A stretch of 16,797 bases of DNA from a candidate division WOR-3 bacterium (GTDB lineage Bacteria; SDB-A): contig JAFGON010000084.1 in NCBI GenBank assembly GCA_016926475.1, positions 1 to 16,797 on the forward strand, written 5' to 3'. Of this stretch, positions 1 through 10,609 are shown one piece after another. The translations under genes were made by a program, and so were the position numbers. Below the pieces are notes generated by a model. It did no database searches. It saw only the letters and a list, made by a program, of their open reading frames with translations, and was not told the origin of the DNA. Numbering within the stretch: the first letter of the stretch is position 1; every line of letters starts with the position of its first letter.

Positions 1-1896
<1,896 letters not shown>

Positions 1897-1905
1897 GGAG
1901 CAACG

Positions 1906-2499
1906 TTGTCACAGGAAAAAATTTCAAACTCGATCATCGAAGAAGCTGAAAAAAAAGCCGAATCAATCCTCACCGAATCGGATTTGAAAGTTACTGAAAT
2001 AAAAAGCAGGGGAAAGAAAGAGGTCGAAAAGATTCGTAGAGAGCAGGAAGAAATGATAAAACAGCTTTCAGAAAGAGAAAAGGACAAACATATTTCCCTC
2101 GCTCAGCTTCAGATGAATCTTGAAAAACTTTCTGTAAAAAGAAGTGAAATAGACAGGGTTTTTGAAGAATCTTTGAAAATTGTCCTAAAGAGAGATGATG
2201 CATACAAGCAGAGATTCAAAAAAGCCATACTCGCCGCGGCGAGAACAGGAAATGAAACGATTTTCGTCAACGAAGAAGACCGTAAATTACTCAGCAAAAA
2301 TTTTGTCAAAGAACTGAACGACGCTTTCGGGAAAAAAGCAGATTTCAAGGTTTCTTCGGAAACCGCCAAGATCAAAGGAGGAGCGTTGCTCCAAGAAGGG
2401 AAAATCACCACGGACGCTTCTTTTGAGACAATCCTCTCTGAAGACAGGTATTTTCTTGAAACGGACACTTCCCAAATTCTCTGCGGGGAAAGCAGTTGA
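1906..2499 (+). CDS. atpE: V/A-type ATPase subunit E (peripheral stalk)
   Basis: This 197-residue protein is the peripheral-stalk subunit that holds the catalytic head still against rotor torque, normally paired with a small G/H subunit. The first ~100 residues are rich in Lys and Glu with few helix breakers, as expected for a long coiled coil. The remainder forms the smaller C-terminal domain that contacts the A/B head, with the stretch KIKGGALLQEGKITTDASFE. The start is TTG at 1906, five bases after AAGGAG at 1895-1900. The next in-frame Met comes about 45 residues later and would remove much of the coil, so TTG is preferred. The gene overlaps the next one by four bases (TTGA). Sequence conservation in this family is low, so the assignment rests on shape, length and operon position together. 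Confidence 0.88.
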   Translation: MSQEKISNSIIEEAEKKAESILTESDLKVTEIKSRGKKEVEKIRREQEEMIKQLSEREKDKHISLAQLQMNLEKLSVKRSEIDRVFEESLKIVLKRDDAYKQRFKKAILAAARTGNETIFVNEEDRKLLSKNFVKELNDAFGKKADFKVSSETAKIKGGALLQEGKITTDASFETILSEDRYFLETDTSQILCGESS

Positions 2500-3500
2500 G
2501 AAAACCATATTTTGAAAAAGCGCCGAGCGACAACAAATACAACTTCGCGGTGAGTCTCGTCAGGTGTTTTGAAAACAATTTGATCGACGCTTCGAGATAC
2601 GAAAGGCTGTTGGAATCCGCTTCTGTGTCTTCGGCTTTAAAAATTCTTCACGAGACACCTTACGGCCAATACGCTCAGCAAGCCGGCGGGGACTACGAAT
2701 CCGTCTTGCTCTCGAGAAAGAGAGAAGTGTTTTCTTTTTTCATAAAACACTGCGAGGAAGAAAGCGCCAGGAGTTATGTAATGTCTTCTTATGATTACCA
2801 CAACCTAAAAACAGCTGTAAAAAGCCGTTTTTCAAAGAAAACAAGCCGAGCATATTCGGAGTTCGGCGCTTTGCCTTTGGAAATATTCAAATTCATAGCC
2901 GAAGAGCAGGAAACTGAAGATGAAATTGTTTTTCCCCTACACATCGAGAGAGCGCTGGAACAAGCGCTTGAGGGTTACTACGAGGACAAAGACCCAAGAG
3001 TCATCGATCTGGTCGTCGACCGTCATCTTTTCGAACATCTCCAGCGTTCAGTGGAGATATCCAGAAGTCCTTACCTTGCGGAACTGCTTTCTTTGAAAGC
3101 TGACACATTGAACACTGTTACGTTTCTAAGGCTGAAAAAGCAGAAAGAAGAAACGGTGAAAATCGATCCTTTTGTCCCCGGCGGTAAAATTGAACGGGAA
3201 AGTTTTATGGCATGTCTTTACAAGAGTATTGATGATTTTAAAGCCTTGTTGTCCCTGAGCGAATACTATGATTTAGCGCCTTACGTGGATGCGGATCCGA
3301 TTAAAATGGAAAACAAAGCCCAAGAGATGGAGATGGACATGTTGAAGCAAGCGCGTTTTTTTCTCAACGGATTTGAGCCGATCGTATCATACTTCCTGTC
3401 TGTTGACATGGAAATTAGAAACCTCAGAAAAATATTCATATCCAAAAAAAGCAAGATTTCTCTCGACACGTTCGGAACGGTTTTCACGGAGGTCGCCTGA
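2496..3500 (+). CDS. atpC: V/A-type ATPase subunit C (rotor connector, subunit d type)
   Basis: This 334-residue soluble helical protein is the funnel-shaped connector that seats the central stalk D/F on the K ring (AtpC/NtpC, related to eukaryotic V-ATPase d). Family features include an N-terminal helix region with the stretch YNFAVSLVRCFENNLID, the segment SSYDYHNLKTAVKSR and a C-terminal SVDMEIRNLRKIFISK region. Length matches the usual ~330 residues. The start is TTG at 2496, sharing TTGA with the stop of subunit E, and GGGGA at 2485-2489 can serve as ribosome site. No earlier or nearby ATG would preserve the conserved N-terminus. The stop overlaps the ATG of subunit F by one base (TGATG), so translation is probably coupled. 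Confidence 0.92.
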   Translation: MRKPYFEKAPSDNKYNFAVSLVRCFENNLIDASRYERLLESASVSSALKILHETPYGQYAQQAGGDYESVLLSRKREVFSFFIKHCEEESARSYVMSSYDYHNLKTAVKSRFSKKTSRAYSEFGALPLEIFKFIAEEQETEDEIVFPLHIERALEQALEGYYEDKDPRVIDLVVDRHLFEHLQRSVEISRSPYLAELLSLKADTLNTVTFLRLKKQKEETVKIDPFVPGGKIERESFMACLYKSIDDFKALLSLSEYYDLAPYVDADPIKMENKAQEMEMDMLKQARFFLNGFEPIVSYFLSVDMEIRNLRKIFISKKSKISLDTFGTVFTEVA

Positions 3501-3820
3501 TGGAAGGGAAAATGGCTATTATTGGGAGAGAGGATCAGATCCTCCCCTTCTCCGCGATAGGCATAGAGATATTCCCGGTTGAGAAAGCCGAACAAGCGAA
3601 TAAACTTTTGCTGTCTCTCGCGGAAAAAAAATACGCCCTCGTAATGATAACCGAAGATTTCGCTCTCGATGTCTTGAGCACGAGGATGAAATTCGCCTCG
3701 GAGGCGATTCCGGCTATTATCGCTGTTCCGGGTTCAGAAGGCGTTACAGGATCCACTCTTCATCAGCTCAGGGAGACTTTAAAACACGCTGTGGGAGCCG
3801 ATATATTATCTGAAAAATAA
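3500..3820 (+). CDS. atpF: V/A-type ATPase subunit F (central stalk)
   Basis: This 106-residue protein is the small central-stalk subunit (NtpG in Enterococcus naming) that binds subunit D in the rotor. It opens with a short beta strand and glycine turn (MAIIGRED), continues through an alternating alpha/beta pattern, and contains the family motif PGSEGVTG near residue 78. The ATG at 3500 overlaps the stop of subunit C and is preceded by GGAGG at 3488-3492, seven bases away. A second Met four residues in (ATG at 3512) is possible but has a poorer ribosome site. Length and position between C and A fit the family. Confidence 0.92.
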   Translation: MEGKMAIIGREDQILPFSAIGIEIFPVEKAEQANKLLLSLAEKKYALVMITEDFALDVLSTRMKFASEAIPAIIAVPGSEGVTGSTLHQLRETLKHAVGADILSEK

Positions 3821-3833
3821 AGGAGAATTACAG

Positions 3834-5609
3834 GTGAAACAAGGTGTCGTAATTAAGGTCGCAGGACCTCTCGTCATCGCGGAAAAGATGCAGGATTCAA
3901 AGATGTACGACGTTGTAAAAGTTGGAGAATTGGGTCTGATGGGCGAAATTATCGAGATCAAAAATGACAGGGCATCGATTCAGGTCTACGAAGACACCGC
4001 TGGCCTTGGGGTCGGGGAACCTGTCCACCTCACAGGCAATCCTTTATCCGTTGAACTCGGACCTGGGCTGATAAAGACAATTTACGACGGAACCCAGAGG
4101 CCCCTTGACAGAATAAGGAAAATAACCGGAAACATGATCACCAGAGGAATTGACGTCCCAGCTCTCGACAGGGAGAAAAAATGGACTTTTGCCCCAAAGG
4201 CGAAAGAGGGAGAAGAGGTCAGCGAAGGCGATGTGTTAGGAGAAGTCGAGGAAACTGTTTTAGTGGTTCACAAAATCATGGTACCTCCCGGAATAAATGG
4301 AAAGCTTATAACTCTGAAAAAGGGCGATTTCACGATAGAAGAGGCGATCGCCGTCATACAGACCGAAGATGGAGAAAGAGAAATTTCTATGATGCAGAAA
4401 TGGCCGGTCAGAATACCAAGGCCTTACAAAAGACAAATACTTCCCACCGAACCTCTTCTGACTGGACAGAGAGTAATCGACGCGCTTTTTCCGGTTGCCA
4501 AAGGCGGCACCGCCTGCATACCGGGTCCATTCGGCTCCGGCAAGACCGTCATTCAGCACCAGTTGGCTAAATGGTCGGACGCGGACATCGTAGTCTATAT
4601 CGGATGCGGCGAAAGAGGCAACGAAATGACCGACGTCCTTCTCGAATTTCCGGAACTCAAAGATCCTCGATCGGGAGAACCCCTCATGTTTAGAACTGTT
4701 CTGATCGCCAATACTTCAAATATGCCTGTCGCCGCTAGAGAAGCCTCCGTTTACACGGGAATAACAATCGCCGAATATTTCAGGGACATGGGATATTCCG
4801 TAGCTCTAATGGCAGACTCGACTTCGAGATGGGCTGAGGCGATGAGGGAAATATCCGGAAGGCTCGAAGAGATGCCTGGCGACGAAGGATACCCCGCTTA
4901 CCTTTCGGCGAAAGTGGCTTCTTTCTATGAAAGAGCCGGAAAAACTGTCTGCCTGGGCAAAGACGAACGTGTAGGCGCGTTGACAGTCATCGGAGCAGTT
5001 TCGCCTCCCGGAGGAGACCTTTCGGATCCTGTGGTTCAGGCTACTTTGAGGGTCGTGAAAGTTTTTTGGTCGCTCGAAGACAAACTCGCTTTTCAAAGGC
5101 ACTTTCCCGCAATATCGTGGCTGAGGTCCTATTCTTTATACAACAGAGGGCTTGAAAGTTATTTCGACGAAAAAGTCAGCGAGGATTTCACTTGGCTTAA
5201 AAAAGAAACGGTGAAAATTCTCGAAGAAGAAGCGGAGCTCGAAGAAATCGTCAGATTGGTTGGCCTTGAATCGCTATCGGCTCCCGACAGGCTGACGATG
5301 GAAATCGCCAGGTCAATACGCCAGGATTTTCTTTACCAGAACGCTTTCCACGAAACAGACACTTACTCTTCAATAGAAAAACAAAGGATCCTACTATCTG
5401 TCATACTCTATCTGTACGAAAAGTCTAAATGGGCGCTGGAAAGGAATGTTTCCATCGAAAAGCTCATGAATATTGGAGCGCTTGAAAAAATTTCCAGGGC
5501 GAGATACCTCAGGGAGAGTGAAATTGGAAAAATTGAAGAAATCAAAGGGGAAATTGACAGAGAAATCGAAAATCTCTACGAATCGTCTTCATCCGGAGGT
5601 GGAAATTGA
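3834..5609 (+). CDS. atpA: V/A-type ATPase catalytic subunit A
   Basis: This 591-residue subunit is the catalytic chain that hydrolyses or makes ATP at the A/B interface of the soluble head. An N-terminal beta barrel (about 1-70) is followed by the family's extra insertion region (about 110-190), the nucleotide-binding core and a helical C-terminal domain. The P-loop GPFGSGKT lies at residues 231-238 with Lys237. The segment GCGERGNEM follows, with the probable catalytic glutamate at 260. The signatures [18 protein letters not shown] and PPGGDLSDP are also present. Length is typical. The start is GTG at 3834, with AAGGAG ending nine bases upstream, overlapping the end of subunit F. The last four bases overlap the B gene as TTGA. 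No defect is seen, so this should be an active subunit. Confidence 0.98.
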   Translation: MKQGVVIKVAGPLVIAEKMQDSKMYDVVKVGELGLMGEIIEIKNDRASIQVYEDTAGLGVGEPVHLTGNPLSVELGPGLIKTIYDGTQRPLDRIRKITGNMITRGIDVPALDREKKWTFAPKAKEGEEVSEGDVLGEVEETVLVVHKIMVPPGINGKLITLKKGDFTIEEAIAVIQTEDGEREISMMQKWPVRIPRPYKRQILPTEPLLTGQRVIDALFPVAKGGTACIPGPFGSGKTVIQHQLAKWSDADIVVYIGCGERGNEMTDVLLEFPELKDPRSGEPLMFRTVLIANTSNMPVAAREASVYTGITIAEYFRDMGYSVALMADSTSRWAEAMREISGRLEEMPGDEGYPAYLSAKVASFYERAGKTVCLGKDERVGALTVIGAVSPPGGDLSDPVVQATLRVVKVFWSLEDKLAFQRHFPAISWLRSYSLYNRGLESYFDEKVSEDFTWLKKETVKILEEEAELEEIVRLVGLESLSAPDRLTMEIARSIRQDFLYQNAFHETDTYSSIEKQRILLSVILYLYEKSKWALERNVSIEKLMNIGALEKISRARYLRESEIGKIEEIKGEIDREIENLYESSSSGGGN

Positions 5610-7000
5610 AAACGAGAACCGAATACAGGACAATAACTTCCCTCTCCGGTCCATTGGCCCTCGTCGAGGGTGTTCATGAGGTGAAATACGAAGAACTCGT
5701 CGAGTTCAAACTCGGCAACGGGGAATTGAGAAAAGGAAAGGTTCTCGAAGTCTTTATGGATAAGGCCTTGATTCAGGTTTTCGAGGGAACCTCGGGACTC
5801 GACACTGGAAGCACGAGCGCTTCTTTTAAAGGAAGAGGAATAGAACTGCCTCTATCCCCCGATATACAGGGCAGAGTTTTCGACGGGCTGGGAAACCCGA
5901 AAGACGGAGGACCTGAGATAATTCCTTCGCTTAGAAGGGATATAAACGGCGCCCCTATTAACCCTTTCGCGAGAGATTATCCGAACGAATTCATTCAGAC
6001 TGGAATCTCGACTATTGACGGATTGAACACTCTCGTCAGAGGTCAGAAATTGCCGATTTTCTCCGGCAGTGGACTTCCTCACAACGAAATGGCAGCCCAA
6101 ATAGCGAGACAGGCGAGCGTTCTCGGTAAAGGAGAAGAATTCGCAGTGGTTTTCGCGGCAATGGGAATAACATACGAAGAATCTGAATTTTTCATTCAAG
6201 ACTTCAGACGGACAGGCGCCATAGACAGAGCAGTTCTCTTCATGAACCTCGCGGACGACCCCGCTGTCGAGAGGATAGCGACGCCGAGAAGCGCTCTGAC
6301 AGCGGCGGAATACCTCGCTTTCGACCTCGAAAAACATGTTCTCGTGATAATGACGGACATGACAAATTACTGCGAGGCTTTAAGAGAAGTCTCAGCCGCA
6401 AGAAAGGAAATCCCCGGGAGGCGAGGCTATCCGGGTTATCTCTACACCGACCTCGCCACGATATACGAAAGGGCTGGAAGGATAAAGGAGTCTAAAGGGT
6501 CTATAACGATGATCCCGATTTTGACTATGCCAGAGGACGACAAGACACATCCCATCCCCGACCTGACCGGTTACATTACCGAAGGACAGATGATATTGAA
6601 CAGGTCGCTCTACAGAAAAGGCGTCAACCCGCCCATAGACGCTCAGCAGTCTCTTTCGAGGCTCAAAGACAAGGGAATCGGAAAAGGAAAGACGAGAGAA
6701 GACCATGCCGACCTTTTCAACCAGCTCTACGCCGCTTACACCAGAGGAAAAGACGCCGCTGAACTCGCCGTGATCCTCGGAGAAGCCGCTCTTTCGGACC
6801 TCGACAGAAAATACCTGAGATTCGCCCAGCAGTTCGAAGATAAATACATATCACAGAACTTCGACGACAACAGGACAATAGAATATACCCTCAACCTCGG
6901 GTGGGAACTGCTGTCAGTTTTTCCGAAGATAGAACTCAGAAGGGTCAGGGAAGAATACATCGAAAAATATTTTAAACCTTCTGAACAATCGGAGAACTAA
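5606..7000 (+). CDS. atpB: V/A-type ATPase regulatory subunit B
   Basis: This 464-residue subunit alternates with A in the hexameric head and is non-catalytic. At the place of a P-loop it has [19 protein letters not shown] (from residue 152), which lacks the GKT nucleotide loop, as expected for B. The strongly conserved [16 protein letters not shown] segment is present, together with an N-terminal beta barrel and a C-terminal helical domain. The start is TTG at 5606, overlapping the A stop codon, with GGAGG at 5595-5599 six bases upstream. The next in-frame Met is near residue 51 and would remove part of the barrel. Length is normal for the family. Confidence 0.97.
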   Translation: MKTRTEYRTITSLSGPLALVEGVHEVKYEELVEFKLGNGELRKGKVLEVFMDKALIQVFEGTSGLDTGSTSASFKGRGIELPLSPDIQGRVFDGLGNPKDGGPEIIPSLRRDINGAPINPFARDYPNEFIQTGISTIDGLNTLVRGQKLPIFSGSGLPHNEMAAQIARQASVLGKGEEFAVVFAAMGITYEESEFFIQDFRRTGAIDRAVLFMNLADDPAVERIATPRSALTAAEYLAFDLEKHVLVIMTDMTNYCEALREVSAARKEIPGRRGYPGYLYTDLATIYERAGRIKESKGSITMIPILTMPEDDKTHPIPDLTGYITEGQMILNRSLYRKGVNPPIDAQQSLSRLKDKGIGKGKTREDHADLFNQLYAAYTRGKDAAELAVILGEAALSDLDRKYLRFAQQFEDKYISQNFDDNRTIEYTLNLGWELLSVFPKIELRRVREEYIEKYFKPSEQSEN

Positions 7001-7002
7001 AA

Positions 7003-7623
7003 TTGAAACTTGAAGTCAACCCGACGAGACAAGAGCTTCTCAAGCTAAGACGCAGGATAGTGATAGCGAAAAGAGGGCACAAACTGCTAAAAGACAAACA
7101 GGACGAGCTCATGAGAAAACTTCTCTCGATGATAGAAGACGTGAAAAGCCTCAGGATAAAAGTTGAAAAACACCTTGCCCAAGCGATGGCTGAATTCGCT
7201 GTCGCTAGAGCTGTTACGGAACCTGGATTTGTTGAAGAAGCTCTGATGCTGCCGAAGAAAAGAGTTTCCATCGAAGTCGGAAGACACCAGATCATGAACC
7301 TGAAAGTTCCGACCTTCAAGCGGAAAGTGGCAGGCGAGATCATATGTTACGGTTTCGCGCAGACTACGGTGGAACTTGACAGGTCTCTCGAAGCTCTCGA
7401 TAAGGTTACGGAAGAACTGCTTTCTTTAGCCGAAAAGGAAAAAACCGTGTCTATGTTAGCCGACGAAGTGGCAAGGACGAGAAGAAGGGTCAACACGCTC
7501 GAATACGTTCTAATTCCTAATCTCGAAGAGACTATAAGCTACATAAGGCAGAAACTTTCCGAAATGGAACGCTCCAACCTCTCGAGGCTGATGAAGGTCA
7601 AGGATATTATCAGGGATAGATAA
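7003..7623 (+). CDS. atpD: V/A-type ATPase subunit D (central shaft)
   Basis: This 206-residue protein is the long coiled-coil central shaft that turns inside the A/B head, equivalent to gamma in F-type enzymes. The N-terminal stretch VNPTRQELLKLRRR is the family signature. The C-terminal stretch RRRVNTLEYVLIPNLEETI forms the second helix of the coil. The start is TTG at 7003, eight bases after GGAG at 6991-6994. Later Met codons would remove the signature, so TTG is well supported. The gene is two bases from B and is the last of the operon. By hand count 18 of its 21 arginines use AGA/AGG, unlike the cas genes downstream. Confidence 0.95.
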   Translation: MKLEVNPTRQELLKLRRRIVIAKRGHKLLKDKQDELMRKLLSMIEDVKSLRIKVEKHLAQAMAEFAVARAVTEPGFVEEALMLPKKRVSIEVGRHQIMNLKVPTFKRKVAGEIICYGFAQTTVELDRSLEALDKVTEELLSLAEKEKTVSMLADEVARTRRRVNTLEYVLIPNLEETISYIRQKLSEMERSNLSRLMKVKDIIRDR

Positions 7624-7661
7624 TTTTTTCTGTTTAGAATCTCAATAACAGATATCTTTTC

Positions 7662-7691
7662 TGCTTTTTAGCAACATTTTTATTCTTTTCT
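7662..7691 (+). terminator. Weak terminator-like hairpin after ATPase operon
   Basis: TGCT-TTTT-AGCA at 7662-7673 can fold as a four-base-pair stem and is followed by a T-rich run. It lies about 40 bases past the atpD stop codon. The stem is too short to be a confident intrinsic terminator, and no better one is visible. Confidence 0.2.
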
Positions 7692-7783
7692 TTATCCAAA
7701 ATAATTTAAATTCATTTTATTCTCATGAATATTTTGTTTTTTGTATTCTTGGTATTTCGTATTTTTTGATAAATATTCTAAAA

Positions 7784-7812
7784 TTGTCTTTTGCGACATA
7801 TTGCTGTTAAAT
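7784..7812 (+). promoter_or_regulatory. Possible sigma-70-type promoter, weak
   Basis: TTGTCT at 7784-7789 and TTAAAT at 7807-7812 are separated by 17 bases, each matching four of six consensus bases. In DNA this rich in A/T such matches occur by chance, so this is only a candidate for the cas transcript. Confidence 0.18.
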
Positions 7813-7963
7813 TTTCACAAAACTTTCTACATTTTTCGCCATGTGTTTTTCTTATTTTTTATTCTTTAATTTGGATTTTAATGAGAGTAAAATTTAATGA
7901 AAGAATAAAAGGGGTGTATAAATCTATTTATTTTGTGCACTCAGAAATAAAGATTTATTTGTT

Positions 7964-7987
7964 TATAATAATACCGATAATATTATT
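7964..7987 (+). promoter_or_regulatory. Perfect TATAAT box overlapping an inverted repeat upstream of cas3
   Basis: TATAAT at 7964-7969 is a full -10 consensus, about 37 bases before the preferred cas3 ATG. No good -35 hexamer is found at 16-18 bases. The arms AATAATA (7967-7973) and TATTATT (7981-7987) form an inverted repeat around CCGATAA, partly covering the -10 box. This is the arrangement of a promoter with an operator, but AT-rich sequence makes both features easy to obtain by chance. Confidence 0.3.
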
Positions 7988-8005
7988 GTTAGGTAATTGA
8001 ATAGA

Positions 8006-10591
8006 ATGTTAAAACCAAAAAATATTTCAAAGACAACACAAAAAGTATTACCAATTGATGAGTGCTTAGCAAAAACCGTAAAACAAGCGAATGGTTCTGT
8101 TATCAAAGGTGTTTCTGTATCAATTCATTGCCAGATTGTAGGTCATATTGCTCGAGAACTTATTAATCGTCAGCCGCAATGGCTACGTGATACTTTATTC
8201 CCAAAGGGAAGCGAGTTAGTTGCTGCTGCCCATGATATTGGTAAAATCAGCCCTCATTTTCAGGAAAAAATTTACTCTGCTGTAGGAGATCTAATTGGAG
8301 TCGGCAAAGCTGAGTTGGATAATACACTCGGCGGACATGCTGCAATCAGTCAGGCATGTATCCAGGATATCGATAAAAAATTCATCTCCCAAATTCTTGG
8401 ACGACATCACGGAACGTCACCAAATAGTATAGGTTGCTCTACTGATGAAATTTACGGTGGAATAGAATGGCAAAAAAGCAGGATGAACCTTCTTGATGAT
8501 CTTAAAACGATTTTTGATTGCGATTGGCCTATTGTGCGTGATGAAAATCAAGCTAATGCGATTTCGGGGCTTGTATGTGTAGCAGACTGGATTGGCTCCT
8601 GTTCTCTTTTTGATGGTTTCCAACCAAATGAAAAAATTGATAAGATTTCATATTATAACCTAATCAGTAAAGCAGTGGACAATGCAGGTTTTGTTGGTTT
8701 TAAAGTGCGTCAGAATTTAAGTTTTACAGATATTTTTCCTTTTACTAAGAGTCCCCGCGAAGCACAGACAAAACTCATCCAGGCAGTTGAAAGTCGAGGT
8801 GTTTATATCCTTGAGGCTCCTATGGGTATTGGTAAAACCGAAGCAGCATTGTATGCCACCTATAAAGCTCTTTCACAAGGCGCTACCACAGGTATCTATT
8901 TTGCGCTTCCTACCCAACTTACTTCCGATAAAATTTACGACCGAATGAATAATTTTCTTGAAAAGGTACTTACAGAGGATTGTAAATTTAGGTCTTTGCT
9001 ACTCCATAGTTCTGCATGGCTACGGGATACGGAACTTGGCGAAGAGGGAATGCCGGGCAAGGGCTGGTTCAACAGCAGCAAGCGTGGCTTACTTGCACCC
9101 TTTGCCGTAGGAACGATTGACCAGGCTTTGATGGGCGTGATGAATGTTAAGCATGGGTTTGTGCGAACTTTTGGCTTGGCTGGAAAAGTCGTGATACTTG
9201 ACGAAGTGCATAGCTATGACTGTTATACAGGCACTATTATGGACAAGTTAGTCCAGGTGCTACAGGCACTTCAATGCACGGTTATAATCCTGAGCGCCAC
9301 ACTTACAGCGGAAAGACGTGCAGACTTGCTTGGTCAAAAGAGTAATGAAACATCTTATCCCTTGGTATCTGCTTTACCAAAGAAAAGCGCCTCTTTTTAT
9401 TTACCCGTGAAACATATAGATTCTGCCACCGTATCTGTATGTGTGAAAAACGATTTCAAGGAAGCTCTTGAAGAAGCGATAATCCGCGCTGAACGCGGTG
9501 AGCAAGTTTTATGGATCGAAAACATCGTTGCAGAATCACAAGACCGTTTTAAGATAATTGCAGCGCGAGCTCAGGAATGTGTGGTGAAAATCGAATGCGG
9601 TTTACTTCATTCCCGATTTCTTCGCACAGACCGGAAGCGCAATGAAGAAAAATGGGTTAACACCTTTGGCAAAGATGGTTATGATAAACGTAGAGAATGT
9701 GGACGAATATTGGTCGGAACGCAGGTGCTGGAACAATCACTTGACATCGATGCGGACTTCCTGATTACGCGCATTTGCCCGACCGATATGCTCTTTCAAC
9801 GCATCGGCCGTCTGTGGCGACATCGGGAAGCTGACGAACTGCGCCCCAACACAGCAAAACGCGAAGTGTGGATATTGGCTCCTTCCCTTAAAGACAACTA
9901 TAATAATTTAAACATATGGGGTAAGAGCGAAAAAGTATATATGCCATACATACTATATCGTAGTCTCGATGTTTGGCAAAAAAAACAACAAGTTTCGTTG
10001 CCAAAAGATATTCGGCCCATGCTTGAAGCTACCTATGCTGAGCAACAAGAATTTGGCATTCTTAACAAATGCAAGGCTGACGTCGAAGCCAATCGGGTGA
10101 AACTCGCAGGACTGGCACGCATTGGACTTTCTACCGCTGGCCAAACACTACCGGAAAGCAAGGCTTCCACGCGATACAGTGAGACGGAAAGTTGCGAAGT
10201 ATTGCTTATTCGAAAAAAATATTCCAATGAAACAGGAATAACACTTGTTTTGTTGAATGGCAAGAAATTACTTTTGCCTCAAAATGTTAAACGTAAAGAC
10301 CACCGGGAATGGCGAAGTCTTGCTGCAGAGCTGCAGCAAAACGTAGTGCTAGTGCCTGCGCATCTTGCACCGTCTACTTCACCGCATCAGATTCAATGGC
10401 TTAAAGATTTTGTTTATCTGGGAGACAGAGATGAAAGCCCTTTTCGCGTGGCGATTGTAAGAGAGGACGGGACTCTTTGTGGAATAGATCAAGGGATTGC
10501 ATTACAGAGCTACGAGTTAACATATTCTGAAATCTACGGTTACGGTGCTCGAAAAAATAATAATAATGATACACCAAATGATTTATGGTGA
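8006..10591 (+). CDS. cas3: CRISPR-associated helicase/nuclease Cas3 (type I-E, HD plus helicase)
   Basis: Cas3 is recruited by Cascade bound to target DNA, then nicks, unwinds and degrades it. Numbering from the ATG at 8006 (861 residues), an N-terminal HD nuclease domain has H41, the HD pair H76-D77, H111, H134-H135 and D194 in ADWIGS. These fit the metal-binding set of Cas3 HD domains. A superfamily 2 helicase follows: Walker A MGIGKT with Lys277, DEVH from residue 399, SAT from 430, GTQVLEQSLDIDAD, and QRIGRLWRH from 598. A C-terminal domain completes the ~860-residue length usual for I-E. TTG at 7997 would add three residues, but its only nearby AGG is three bases away. ATG is preferred, although its ribosome site is also weak. 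The gene is separated from cse1 by 18 bases. All key residues look intact. Confidence 0.96.
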   Translation: MLKPKNISKTTQKVLPIDECLAKTVKQANGSVIKGVSVSIHCQIVGHIARELINRQPQWLRDTLFPKGSELVAAAHDIGKISPHFQEKIYSAVGDLIGVGKAELDNTLGGHAAISQACIQDIDKKFISQILGRHHGTSPNSIGCSTDEIYGGIEWQKSRMNLLDDLKTIFDCDWPIVRDENQANAISGLVCVADWIGSCSLFDGFQPNEKIDKISYYNLISKAVDNAGFVGFKVRQNLSFTDIFPFTKSPREAQTKLIQAVESRGVYILEAPMGIGKTEAALYATYKALSQGATTGIYFALPTQLTSDKIYDRMNNFLEKVLTEDCKFRSLLLHSSAWLRDTELGEEGMPGKGWFNSSKRGLLAPFAVGTIDQALMGVMNVKHGFVRTFGLAGKVVILDEVHSYDCYTGTIMDKLVQVLQALQCTVIILSATLTAERRADLLGQKSNETSYPLVSALPKKSASFYLPVKHIDSATVSVCVKNDFKEALEEAIIRAERGEQVLWIENIVAESQDRFKIIAARAQECVVKIECGLLHSRFLRTDRKRNEEKWVNTFGKDGYDKRRECGRILVGTQVLEQSLDIDADFLITRICPTDMLFQRIGRLWRHREADELRPNTAKREVWILAPSLKDNYNNLNIWGKSEKVYMPYILYRSLDVWQKKQQVSLPKDIRPMLEATYAEQQEFGILNKCKADVEANRVKLAGLARIGLSTAGQTLPESKASTRYSETESCEVLLIRKKYSNETGITLVLLNGKKLLLPQNVKRKDHREWRSLAAELQQNVVLVPAHLAPSTSPHQIQWLKDFVYLGDRDESPFRVAIVREDGTLCGIDQGIALQSYELTYSEIYGYGARKNNNNDTPNDLW

Positions 10592-10609
10592 GACTGAAGG
10601 AGTATTATA

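Larger units (their letters stand above)
7624..7996 (+). other. AT-rich intergenic spacer between ATPase and CRISPR-Cas operons
   Basis: This stretch of about 370 bases has no convincing gene. It is very rich in T runs and A/T, unlike both flanking operons. A 69-codon open frame at 7791-8000 starts with TTG, has no ribosome site and encodes only the Phe/Ile/Leu/Lys/Tyr mixture expected of AT-rich DNA, so I do not call it. The spacer must hold the end of the ATPase transcript and the promoter of the cas operon; weak candidates for both are listed separately. Confidence 0.7.

Noticed and set aside
5852-6337. 161-codon open frame on the - strand opposite subunit B
   Set aside because: Antisense to a strongly conserved gene with no recognisable protein features; a shadow frame.
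7791-8000. 69-codon hydrophobic open frame in the spacer before cas3
   Set aside because: TTG start without ribosome site, composition as expected of AT-rich DNA, and its end overlaps the cas3 start region.
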